From Bacteroidota bacterium (lineage in GTDB: Bacteria > Bacteroidota > Bacteroidia > Flavobacteriales > Weeksellaceae): 64,000 bases of DNA. Shown piece after piece: positions 1 to 6,883 of the stretch. The stretch covers positions 372,001-436,000 of the forward strand of contig JAHIQD010000002.1 of NCBI GenBank assembly GCA_018902795.1. The letters run 5' to 3'. The stretch's first letter is position 1. Each line of letters opens with the position of its first letter. A model generated the notes under the pieces. That model did no database searches, was not told the DNA's origin, and was given only the letters and a program-made list of their open reading frames with translations. The position numbers were made by a program, and so were the translations under genes.

Positions 1-150
1 CATCAGCCCCAATCTACACTATTGCTGCTGGTATCGGCATTAATTGGGGATGACTGGAAAAATATTTATCAGTATGCCCTAGAAAATGAGTTCCGTTTTC
101 TAAGTTATGGTGACGGAAGTTTACTGCTACCAAAAACCGCCTCTATTTAA
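1..150 (+). CDS. queA: S-adenosylmethionine:tRNA ribosyltransferase-isomerase, C-terminal fragment
   Basis: Frame 1 is open from the left edge to a TAA at 148-150 and encodes the last 49 residues of a protein. The segments STLLLLVSALIG and FRFLSYGDGSLLL match the conserved C-terminus of QueA, where a TLLMLV...YRFFSYGDAM pattern is typical. QueA transfers and isomerises the ribosyl part of SAM onto 7-aminomethyl-7-deazaguanine in tRNA during queuosine synthesis in the cytoplasm. The start and most of the enzyme lie outside the window, so this is truncated by the edge, not a pseudogene. The next gene begins 18 bases downstream on the same strand and may be co-transcribed. Confidence 0.8.
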   Translation, partial: HQPQSTLLLLVSALIGDDWKNIYQYALENEFRFLSYGDGSLLLPKTASI

Positions 151-168
151 ACTACAAAACAGCGCAGA

Positions 169-474
169 ATGAATCCTCAGTTCAACAAACAGGTTTTCGA
201 AATTATCCGCTTAATTCCGAAAGGCAGAGTCACCAGTTACGGCGCCATTGCAAAAGCGGTTGGTTACCCGAATCACGCAAGACACGTTGGAAATGCACTT
301 CGCAATTACGAGCAAGAATTTCCCGCACACCGGGTTTGCAATTCTTCCGGGCACATCACCGCCAGCTGCCTGGCTTTATTTACTGAAAAATTAACCCTGG
401 AAGGCGTAAAAGTTCAGGGAAATAAAATCACAGACTTTAAAAAGGTCTTCTGGAATCCGTTGTACGAGCTTTAA
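169..474 (+). CDS. MGMT-family alkyltransferase-like protein (ATL) lacking the acceptor cysteine
   Basis: A 101-residue protein made only of the DNA-binding domain of O6-alkylguanine-DNA alkyltransferases: RVTSYGAIAKAVGY (helix-turn-helix, Tyr24), the arginine-finger region ARHVGNALR (Arg38) and the active-site motif. That motif reads PAHRV at 52-56, with Ala53 in place of the alkyl-accepting Cys of PCHRV. This is the hallmark of ATL proteins, which bind alkylated guanine, flip and bend the DNA, and hand the lesion to nucleotide excision repair instead of removing the alkyl group. DNA binding and damage recognition are therefore likely and alkyl transfer is not. The family is clear; the role in this organism is inferred. 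Confidence 0.85.
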   Translation: MNPQFNKQVFEIIRLIPKGRVTSYGAIAKAVGYPNHARHVGNALRNYEQEFPAHRVCNSSGHITASCLALFTEKLTLEGVKVQGNKITDFKKVFWNPLYEL

Positions 475-519
475 CAAAAAAGCTGGCCCCACACAGATTT
501 ATTCCTTAAAGGCCTTTGC

Positions 520-760
520 GGAATCATTTCTGATACTTGCGGAACCATTTCTGATACTTGCGGAACCATTTCTAACACTTGCGGAATCATTTCTGATACT
601 TGCGGAATCATTTCTGATACTTGCGGAACCATTTCTGATACTTGCGGAACCATTTCTGATACTTGCGGAACCATTTCTGATACTTGCGGAACCATTTCTG
701 ATACTTGCGGAACCATTTCTGACGCTTGCCAAACCATTTCGTGTAATTATGGTGCCATTT
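520..760. repeat. 21-bp tandem repeat (minisatellite), about 10 full copies plus degenerate ends
   Basis: Ten head-to-tail 21-base units run from 520 to 729, consensus GGAACCATTTCTGATACTTG plus a final C. Seven units are identical to it apart from a C/T change at the sixth base in some. Unit 3 (562-582) and unit 10 (709-729) carry extra changes. A strongly diverged unit follows at 730-750, then a partial one at 751-760. Because 21 is a multiple of three, reading frames stay open as heptapeptide repeats on the minus strand (RNGSASI or SEMVPQV). The unit is not separated by spacers, so this is not a CRISPR array. It fills most of the 422-bp gap between the ATL gene and htpG. Confidence 0.9.
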
Positions 761-823
761 AAATCTATCGTTTTCGGCAATCTGTTTTTTACTTCATCGC
801 GTTGGCAATTTAGCCCATGAAAA

Positions 824-856
824 TCCCGCTTCAAACACATGAAACGGGACTTTTAT
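824..856 (-). terminator. Probable terminator downstream of htpG
   Basis: Nine-base arms at 825-833 and 840-848 with one mismatch flank a 6-base loop, with T-rich sequence on both sides. It lies 48 bases past the htpG stop codon and could act in either direction. It also overlaps the would-be ATG of the minus-strand repeat reading frame, which argues against that frame being a gene. Confidence 0.5.
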
Positions 857-896
857 TATAAATTTTTGCAAAGGGCTGACAGCGCTCTGAAATAAA

Positions 897-2792
897 TTAT
901 TTGGCAAGTTCCTTATAACTTCTTTGGATAAAATCCGTTAAATCTTTTCCTTTCAGAAGATTCTGCGAAAGTTTCGCCAGATCCAGAGCGTGTTTGATTT
1001 GTGAAGTTTTCTCCTCAGAACTTTCAGTTTTCAGTATTTTTCCTGCAAGTTCGCTGTTGGTATTCACCACAAGATTATACATTTCCGGGAAGCCACCCAT
1101 TCCGAACATTCCGCCACCACCGCCAGTAGCCTGCATGTCTTTCATTCTGCGGATAAATTCCGGCTGAGTGATGATAAACGGTGCATCGGTGCTTTCCAAA
1201 TCCTCCAACTGAACAGTGAATTTTGTATCTGAAATCCCCTCTTCTACATTTTTCTTCAGCGTTTCTTTTTCAGTGTCATTCAATTTAGAAATGACAGGCT
1301 CATCCTTTTTAATCAAATTATTGATATGATCGGCATCAACCCTCGCAAACTGAATTTTTCCTTTTGAAGTTTCCAGTTTCTGAATTAAGTGCGGAACAAT
1401 TGGGGAATCCAACAGTAATACTTCATATCCTTTATCTTTCGCAGCTTGAACATAACTGTGCTGATCATGTTCGTTTGTAGCATAAAGGATGACTAAATTT
1501 CCGTCTTTGTCGGTTTGGTTGGCTTTTATTTTCTCCTCAAACTCATTCCAAAGGAAATATTTCCCGTCTACATTAGGATACAAAGCAAACTTATCTGATT
1601 TCTCATAGAATTTATCTTCCGAAATCATTCCGTATTCAATAACGATTTTAATGTCGTTCCATTTCTGCTCGTAATCTTCACGGTTTTCGTTGATGAGTGA
1701 AGCCATTTTGTCTCCCACTTTTTTGGTGATATAGGAAGATATTTTCTTCACTGCACCGTCTGCCTGAAGGTAAGATCTCGAAACATTCAGCGGAATATCC
1801 GGTGAATCAATTACCCCTCTTAAAAGCATTAAAAAATCAGGAACAATCCCCTTCACCTCATCGGTGACGTACACCTGGTTCTGATAAAGCTGGATTTTGT
1901 CTTTTTCGATATTTAAATTATTCGCCAATTTCGGGAAGAAAAGAACTCCCGTAAGATTAAACGGATAATCCACATTCAGATGGATATGGAACAAAGGGTC
2001 TTCGAACTGCATCGGATACAGTTCTCTGTAAAAATTCAGATAATCTTCATCTTTCAAGTCGGCGGGCGCTTTTGTCCACGCCGGAGTTGGATTGTTGATG
2101 ATATTATCAACTTCCTTTGTTTCCGGTTTTGCGTCTTCTGGAGCATCTTCCGGTAAATGCAAAGTTTCTGTTCTGGTTCCGAATTTAATGGGAACAGGCA
2201 TGAATTTATTGTATTTCAACAACAGTTCACGGATTTTTGATTCCTCTAAAAACTCGGTAGAATCTTCAGCAATGTGCAGGATAATTTCTGTCCCTCTGTC
2301 GGTTTTGTCTTGCGTTTCTTCGAGAGAAAATTCCGGGCTGCCGTCGCAGATCCAACGAACTGCAGGTTCATCTTTATAGGATTTAGTGATAATTTCCACC
2401 TTTTCTGCCACCATAAATGCGGAATAAAATCCAAGTCCGAAATGACCGATAATTCCGGCATCTTTTGCGGAGTCTTTATATTTCTCAAGAAATTCTTCAG
2501 CTCCTGAAAACGCCACCTGATTGATGTATTTTTCAACTTCTTCCGCTGTCATTCCCACACCCTGATCGATGATATGGAGTTTTTTGTTTTCCTTATCAAT
2601 TTTTACTTCAATAGTCGGATTTCCGTAATCAACCTTCGCCTCACCAATGTTGGTTAAATGTTTTAACTTCAAAGTAGCATCGGTTGCATTGGAGATTAAC
2701 TCACGCAGGAATATTTCGTGGTCGCTGTAAAGAAATTTTTTAATCAGCGGAAAAATATTCTCCACTGAAACATTGATTTTCCCTTTAGTCAT
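897..2792 (-). CDS. htpG: Molecular chaperone HtpG (Hsp90)
   Basis: A 631-residue cytoplasmic ATP-dependent chaperone. The N-terminal GHKL ATPase domain shows ELISNATDA (Glu31, Asn35, Asp38), IIDQGVGM (Asp76 and the following glycines) and GIIGHFGLGFYSAF near 113-126. The middle and C-terminal dimerisation domains follow in normal order. A glycine/methionine-rich stretch near residue 560 (GGGGGMFGMGG) precedes the last dimerisation helices. Length and motif order are those of Bacteroidota HtpG. The ATG at 2792 gives the expected N-terminus MTKGKINVSVENIFP. It stands alone; recA lies upstream behind its own terminator. No CIRCE element is visible. Confidence 0.97.
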   Translation of the reverse strand: MTKGKINVSVENIFPLIKKFLYSDHEIFLRELISNATDATLKLKHLTNIGEAKVDYGNPTIEVKIDKENKKLHIIDQGVGMTAEEVEKYINQVAFSGAEEFLEKYKDSAKDAGIIGHFGLGFYSAFMVAEKVEIITKSYKDEPAVRWICDGSPEFSLEETQDKTDRGTEIILHIAEDSTEFLEESKIRELLLKYNKFMPVPIKFGTRTETLHLPEDAPEDAKPETKEVDNIINNPTPAWTKAPADLKDEDYLNFYRELYPMQFEDPLFHIHLNVDYPFNLTGVLFFPKLANNLNIEKDKIQLYQNQVYVTDEVKGIVPDFLMLLRGVIDSPDIPLNVSRSYLQADGAVKKISSYITKKVGDKMASLINENREDYEQKWNDIKIVIEYGMISEDKFYEKSDKFALYPNVDGKYFLWNEFEEKIKANQTDKDGNLVILYATNEHDQHSYVQAAKDKGYEVLLLDSPIVPHLIQKLETSKGKIQFARVDADHINNLIKKDEPVISKLNDTEKETLKKNVEEGISDTKFTVQLEDLESTDAPFIITQPEFIRRMKDMQATGGGGGMFGMGGFPEMYNLVVNTNSELAGKILKTESSEEKTSQIKHALDLAKLSQNLLKGKDLTDFIQRSYKELAK

Positions 2793-2879
2793 AATTTTTA
2801 GATTTTATTTGGGGTACAATTTTCAAAAAAAGTACCACGATAAAGAAAATGACATTTTGGCATTTTCCGATGGATTACT

Positions 2880-2910
2880 GAAAAAAAAGACAGCCATCAG
2901 GCTGTCTTTA
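2880..2910 (-). terminator. recA rho-independent terminator
   Basis: A perfect 7-bp stem, GACAGCC (2889-2895) and GGCTGTC (2900-2906), encloses a 4-base loop. On the minus strand it is followed by eight T residues (2888-2881). It starts about 20 bases after the recA stop codon. Confidence 0.9.
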
Positions 2911-2929
2911 AGTCTTTATTCTGCTGAAA

Positions 2930-3931
2930 CTATCTGTTTTTCAAATGTTCCTTGATTTTCCCTTCCAACTCTTCGGAAAGCTCCGGATTGTCCTTCAGCA
3001 TATCTCTTACTGCATCACGTCCCTGACCAAGTTTGGTTTCTTCATAACTGAACCATGAACCGCTTTTCTTCACGATTCCAGTGTCTACAGCCATATCCAG
3101 AATTTCACCCACTTTAGAGACTCCTTCACCATACATAATGTCGAACTCAGCCATTTTGAAAGGTGGCGCCACTTTATTTTTTACAATTTTTACTTTTACG
3201 CGGCTACCTACGGCTTCGTCGCCCGTTTTAATCGGTGCACTGGCTTTTCTGATATCAATTCTTACTGAGGCGTAGAATTTAAGAGCATTCCCTCCCGTTG
3301 TTGTTTCAGGATTCCCGAACATTACTCCAATCTTTTCTCTTAACTGGTTGATGAAAATAACGGTACATTTTGTTTTGGAAATAGTTGCTGTTAATTTTCT
3401 CAAAGCCTGAGACATTAATCTTGCATGAAGTCCCATTTTGGAATCTCCCATTTCACCTTCAATCTCTGCTTTTGGCGTTAATGCTGCCACAGAGTCAATC
3501 ACCACGATATCCACTGCTCCCGAACGGATTAAATTATCTGCAATTTCTAAACCCTGTTCGCCATTGTCGGGTTGAGAAATAATTAAATCATCAAGATTAA
3601 TTCCCAGTTTTGCCGCGTAATGTCTGTCAAAAGCGTGCTCAGCATCAATAAATGCCGCAATTCCTCCTGCTTTTTGTGCTTCGGCAATGGCGTGTAAAGT
3701 TAAAGTCGTTTTACCCGAAGATTCCGGACCGTAAATTTCAATAACCCTTCCGCGGGGATAACCACCTACTCCCAAAGCGAGATCCAACCCCAACGAACCG
3801 GAAGGAATCACCTCAATAGAAGTATCCACAGAAGCGTCTCCCAAAGTCATTACGGTTCCTTTTCCGTAAGTTTTATCTAGTTTATCAAGCACCAATGCGA
3901 GTGCTTTTTTCTTATCTTCAATACTGCTCAT
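2930..3931 (-). CDS. recA: Recombinase RecA
   Basis: A 333-residue RecA, the strand-exchange protein that coats single-stranded DNA, performs homologous recombination and triggers LexA-type cleavage. Walker A is GPESSGKTT (68-76) and Walker B is in VVIDSVAAL. Loop L1 shows GEMGDSKMGLHARLMSQALRK, and loop L2 spans the GNPETTTGGNALKFYAS region. All are intact, and the C-terminus is short and charged, as usual. The ATG at 3931 gives the standard N-terminus. A TATTTTTG box lies 17 bases upstream of the start. No SOS-box assignment is possible, because Flavobacteriia lack a well-defined one. Confidence 0.97.
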   Translation of the reverse strand: MSSIEDKKKALALVLDKLDKTYGKGTVMTLGDASVDTSIEVIPSGSLGLDLALGVGGYPRGRVIEIYGPESSGKTTLTLHAIAEAQKAGGIAAFIDAEHAFDRHYAAKLGINLDDLIISQPDNGEQGLEIADNLIRSGAVDIVVIDSVAALTPKAEIEGEMGDSKMGLHARLMSQALRKLTATISKTKCTVIFINQLREKIGVMFGNPETTTGGNALKFYASVRIDIRKASAPIKTGDEAVGSRVKVKIVKNKVAPPFKMAEFDIMYGEGVSKVGEILDMAVDTGIVKKSGSWFSYEETKLGQGRDAVRDMLKDNPELSEELEGKIKEHLKNR

Positions 3932-3948
3932 CTGTTAAATTATTTGTT

Positions 3949-3956
3949 CAAAAATA
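3949..3956 (-). promoter_or_regulatory. -7 box of the recA promoter
   Basis: The minus strand reads TATTTTTG, an exact TAnnTTTG match, 17 bases before the recA ATG. No TTG is found at the expected -33 distance. Confidence 0.5.
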
Positions 3957-4031
3957 CGGAATAAATATTTTATAAAAGTAATCCCAAAATTTAATTTTTT
4001 AAAAAAAATCTAAATTTCTTTTGTAAAAGTT

Positions 4032-4062
4032 TTGCGGAATAAGAAAAAATTTTCTAGATTTG
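4032..4062 (+). promoter_or_regulatory. Promoter of tRNA-Gln
   Basis: TTG at 4032-4034, a 20-base spacer and TAGATTTG at 4055-4062 match the Bacteroidota sigma-70 consensus TTG/TAnnTTTG. The tRNA begins 18 bases downstream. Confidence 0.8.
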
Positions 4063-4080
4063 CACCACCAAAATAAGGAA

Positions 4081-4151
4081 AGACCCATGGTGTAACGGTA
4101 GCACTCTGGTTTTTGGTACCATCAGTTGGGGTTCGAATCCCTGTGGGTCTA
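4081..4151 (+). tRNA. tRNA-Gln (anticodon UUG)
   Basis: A full cloverleaf: acceptor arms AGACCCA (4081-4087) and TGGGTCT (4144-4150) pair perfectly, the D-stem is GTGT/GCAC, and the T-loop is TTCGAAT. The anticodon loop TTTTGGT (4111-4117) places TTG at positions 34-36, which reads CAA and CAG glutamine codons. The discriminator is A4151. CCA is not encoded and must be added. The bottom pair of the anticodon stem (C4106 with T4122) is a mismatch. Confidence 0.93.
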
Positions 4152-4165
4152 CAAATTTTGATATA

Positions 4166-4193
4166 ACGCTCTGATTTTCAGAGCGTTTTTTTA
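4166..4193 (+). terminator. tRNA-Gln terminator
   Basis: Eight-bp perfect stem ACGCTCTG (4166-4173) and CAGAGCGT (4179-4186) with a 5-base loop, followed by a run of seven or more T residues, 15 bases past the tRNA. Confidence 0.9.
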
Positions 4194-4220
4194 TGCATAA
4201 ATCTATCAAATTTGAGGCAT

Positions 4221-4258
4221 AAAAAAAAGCTAAAAACCATTGCGTTTTGAGCTTTTTT
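4221..4258 (-). terminator. Terminator of the SDR gene
   Basis: Read on the minus strand, AAAAAAGCT is matched by AGCTTTTTT around an inner AAAAC/GTTTT stem with one mismatch and a 6-base loop, ending in a T-run. It lies directly downstream of the stop codon at 4271. Confidence 0.75.
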
Positions 4259-4270
4259 ATTGATTGTCTG

Positions 4271-5152
4271 TTAATTAGACTTTTTTGCCTTAATCATCGC
4301 TTCGAGCATATCCCACATTTCCTGAGGAATTTCTTCGAGCATATTGAATTCTCCCGCGCCCTGAAGCCATTCTCCGCCATCGATTGTCACCACTTCACCA
4401 TTAACGTAAGCAGAATAGTCGGAAACCAGATAACCTGCGAGATTCGCCAGTTCCTGATGCTCTCCCACCCTTCTCAGAGGCACTTTTTTTCTCATATCGA
4501 ATTTTTCCTGAAGATTACCCGGAAGCAATCGGTCCCATGCGCCTTTTGTTGGGAACGGTCCAGGTGCGATTGCATTGGTCCGGATTCCATATTTTGCCCA
4601 TTCTACAGCTAAACTTCTGGTCATCGCCAAAACTCCGGCTTTTGCACAGGCAGAAGGAACGACATAAGCAGAACCCGTCCATGCGTAAGTGGTGACGATA
4701 TTGAGCACTGTTCCGGGGATTTTATTTTCAATCCAGTATTTACCGATGGAAAGCGTGCAGTTTTTTGTCCCTTTTAAAACGATATCCAAAATAGAATCGA
4801 ATGCCGAATGAGTGAGTCTTTCCGTTGGAGAAATAAAATTTCCGGCTGCATTGTTCAGTAAAATATCAATTTTTCCGAATTCTTTTAATGCCGCATCTTT
4901 CATCGCTTCCACTTCGTCCCAGTTTCTCACGTCGCAGGCAACGCAAAGCACTTTTCCTCCTGTTTGTTCTTCAAGTTCTTTTGCGGTAGTCTGCAGTTTT
5001 TCCAGGTTTCTGGAAGTGATGACTACTTTAGCCCCGAGTTCGAGAAAATACTTGGTCATTGCTTTTCCCAATCCGCTTCCGCCACCGGTTACAATGGCCA
5101 CTTTATCTTTTAATGCTCCTTCTTTAAGCATAGGTTGTGTGTACAGATTCAT
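4271..5152 (-). CDS. SDR-family oxidoreductase, 2,4-dienoyl-CoA reductase-like
   Basis: A 293-residue short-chain dehydrogenase. TGGGSGLG (22-29) binds the dinucleotide and NNAAG (100-104) is the central fold motif. The catalytic segment is SAYVVPSACAKAG, with Lys171, while the usual Tyr of YxxxK is Ser167. That pattern, together with IAPGPF after the active site, is typical of 2,4-dienoyl-CoA reductases, which remove cis double bonds during unsaturated fatty-acid oxidation using NADPH. The frame extends 87 codons upstream, but the ATG at 5152 was chosen because the extension has no SDR similarity and runs through the intergenic repeat at 5301-5379. Substrate specificity is inferred. Confidence 0.85.
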   Translation of the reverse strand: MNLYTQPMLKEGALKDKVAIVTGGGSGLGKAMTKYFLELGAKVVITSRNLEKLQTTAKELEEQTGGKVLCVACDVRNWDEVEAMKDAALKEFGKIDILLNNAAGNFISPTERLTHSAFDSILDIVLKGTKNCTLSIGKYWIENKIPGTVLNIVTTYAWTGSAYVVPSACAKAGVLAMTRSLAVEWAKYGIRTNAIAPGPFPTKGAWDRLLPGNLQEKFDMRKKVPLRRVGEHQELANLAGYLVSDYSAYVNGEVVTIDGGEWLQGAGEFNMLEEIPQEMWDMLEAMIKAKKSN

Positions 5153-5176
5153 ATTCTTTGTTTTTGTAAATTTAAG

Positions 5177-5184
5177 CAAAAATA
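5177..5184 (-). promoter_or_regulatory. Candidate -7 box for the SDR gene
   Basis: The minus strand reads TATTTTTG 24 bases before the ATG at 5152, which supports the shorter start. No clear -33 TTG. Confidence 0.4.
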
Positions 5185-5300
5185 TCAGCAGAATAAATGA
5201 ATTGTTATGCTGGAAATAAAGGATAGCAGCGCGAGCACCAAAAAGTGTTGAAAGGTTTTCTTCTGTATTGAGAACTGAATTAAATAAGGAAACTACATTC

Positions 5301-5379
5301 GCGCCCCGGCTTGAACGAAGCTCTTTTTGTGCAGCGAAGCGGAGCAAAAAAGCGGAGTGGAAGACGGATAAAGGCGCCC
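5301..5379. repeat. Intergenic inverted-repeat element, copy 1
   Basis: A GC-richer island in an AT-rich spacer. It starts with GCGCCCCGGCTTGAACGAAG, has a centre where CTTTTT is mirrored by an A-run, then GGAAGACGGAT, and ends in GGCGCCC, so its ends GCGCC and GGCGC are inverted. It shares order and sequence with the element at 29937-30029: a GCCCCG start, a TTG, a T-run, CGAAG, an A-run, GCGGA and G/A-rich sequence. No coding potential was recognised. Confidence 0.65.
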
Positions 5380-5399
5380 AAATCAAACTAAAATCACAC

Positions 5400-6737
5400 T
5401 TAATTCCTATCAAAAAGCAATCTTTCCCCGAACCTTTCTTCTGAAACCTTTCCGTTTTCGAAGATCAGATTTCCGTTGACAAAGGTGTGGGTCACTTTTG
5501 AATGAAAAGCAGTTCCTTCCAATGGGCTCCAACCGCATTTGTATAAAATATTTTCTTTGGAAACGTTGAAAACGTCATTTAAATCGACCAAAACCAAATC
5601 TGCCTTGTAATTTTCTCTGATAAAGCCGCGTTTCTCGATCTGAAACAGAGTTGCCGGGTTGTGGCACATTTTTTCTACAATTTTCTCCAGAGAAATTTTT
5701 CCGTTTTTGAAATTTTCAATCATCATTACCAAGGAATGTTGCACCAGCGGACCACCTGAAGGCGCTTTGGTATAAACATTCTGTTTTTCTTCCCAGGTGT
5801 GAGGCGCGTGATCGGTTGCAATCACGTCAATCCTGTCATCTAAAAGTGCTTCCCAGAGTCCATCCTTATCTTTTTGAGTTTTCACAGCGGGATTCCATTT
5901 GATTAAAGTTCCTTTGATTTCATAATCCGCATCGGTGAAAGTGAGATGATGAACACAGACTTCGGCGGTGATCTTTTTATCTTTTAAAGGAATGTCGTTT
6001 CTGAAAAGTCCCGTTTCTTTTGCGGTGGAAACATGAAAAACATGAAGCCGTGCTCCGGTTTTTTTTGCCAGTTCAACAGCTTTTGATGATGAAATATAAC
6101 ACGCTTCTTCGCTTCTGATCAGGTGATGAAACTTCATAGGAATATCATCGCCATATTCCTTTCTGTACTTTTCGGTATTCGCTCTGATCGTCGCCTCATC
6201 TTCGCAGTGAACAGCGATGAGCATTTTTGTTTTGCTGAAAATATTTTCTAAAGTTTCAGGATTATCCACGAGCATATTTCCTGTGGAGGAACCGAGAAAA
6301 AGTTTAATTCCGGCCACATTTCTGGGATTTGTTTTTAAAACTTCTTCGAGATTGTCGTTGGTTCCACCCATCATAAACGAATAGTTCGCGAAAGACCTTT
6401 CGGATGCGATTTTATATTTATCTTCCAAAAGCTCCTGTGTAACGGCATTCGGAACAGTATTCGGCTGCTCGATAAAACTGGTAACTCCACCTGCCACCGC
6501 AGCTCTTGATTCGCTTTCAATATCGCCTTTATGTGTTAATCCGGGTTCCCGAAAATGCACCTGATCATCAATTACTCCGGGAAGCAGATATTTCCCTGCA
6601 GCATCAATCACACGGTCGGCACTTTCGGCGGAGATGTTTTTTTCAATCTTTACTATAAGGTCGTTTTCGATCAACAAATCGCTTTCAAAAATTTGATTTT
6701 CGTTGACGATTTTTGCATTCCTGATAAGTGTTTTCAT
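5400..6737 (-). CDS. pyrC: Dihydroorotase (class I type)
   Basis: A 445-residue amidohydrolase of the dihydroorotase/hydantoinase family, which cyclises carbamoyl-aspartate to dihydroorotate in pyrimidine synthesis. Visible motifs are PGVIDDQVHFREPG (53-66), GIKLFLGSSTG with the lysine expected to be carboxylated, HCEDEA, HVSTAKE and ATDHAPH with the catalytic Asp. The first metal-binding motif is normally DxHxH, but here it is D-D-Gln59-V-His61, so the first His is replaced by Gln. From memory, flavobacterial homologues share this. The frame extends to 6776; ATG 6737 was chosen because MKTLIRNAKIVN is the usual N-terminus and a promoter box lies between the two starts. The call could also cover a close hydantoinase relative. 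Confidence 0.85.
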   Translation of the reverse strand: MKTLIRNAKIVNENQIFESDLLIENDLIVKIEKNISAESADRVIDAAGKYLLPGVIDDQVHFREPGLTHKGDIESESRAAVAGGVTSFIEQPNTVPNAVTQELLEDKYKIASERSFANYSFMMGGTNDNLEEVLKTNPRNVAGIKLFLGSSTGNMLVDNPETLENIFSKTKMLIAVHCEDEATIRANTEKYRKEYGDDIPMKFHHLIRSEEACYISSSKAVELAKKTGARLHVFHVSTAKETGLFRNDIPLKDKKITAEVCVHHLTFTDADYEIKGTLIKWNPAVKTQKDKDGLWEALLDDRIDVIATDHAPHTWEEKQNVYTKAPSGGPLVQHSLVMMIENFKNGKISLEKIVEKMCHNPATLFQIEKRGFIRENYKADLVLVDLNDVFNVSKENILYKCGWSPLEGTAFHSKVTHTFVNGNLIFENGKVSEERFGERLLFDRN

Positions 6738-6773
6738 TATTTTATAGATAAAAATGGACAAAGAGAACTTCAA

Positions 6774-6781
6774 CAAATATA
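6774..6781 (-). promoter_or_regulatory. -7 box of the dihydroorotase promoter
   Basis: The minus strand reads TATATTTG, an exact consensus match, 36 bases before the ATG at 6737. It overlaps the alternative upstream ATG at 6776, which it therefore rules out. Confidence 0.55.
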
Positions 6782-6858
6782 AAATTTAATGATGGTTAAT
6801 AAAAATTAATAAACCGACAACTCGCGCTAAAGCCCTGAAATTTAATTGCGATTTTATT

Positions 6859-6866
6859 TACCTTTG
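6859..6866 (+). promoter_or_regulatory. -7 box upstream of the flippase gene
   Basis: TACCTTTG matches TAnnTTTG and lies 17 bases before the TTG start codon at 6884. No TTG at -33. Confidence 0.45.
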
Positions 6867-6883
6867 CAGAAATTTCATAAATT

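Noticed and set aside
520..760. CRISPR array
   Set aside because: Units abut without spacers, are only 21 bases long and no cas genes are nearby.
471..840. Two overlapping minus-strand frames of 88 and 113 codons across the 21-bp repeats
   Set aside because: Their length is an effect of a repeat period that is a multiple of three. The start of the longer one lies inside a terminator hairpin and neither has a recognisable domain; treated as a repeat array.
5153..5413. N-terminal extension of the SDR gene by 87 codons
   Set aside because: It crosses an intergenic repeat, has no similarity to dehydrogenases and lies upstream of a promoter box placed just before ATG 5152.
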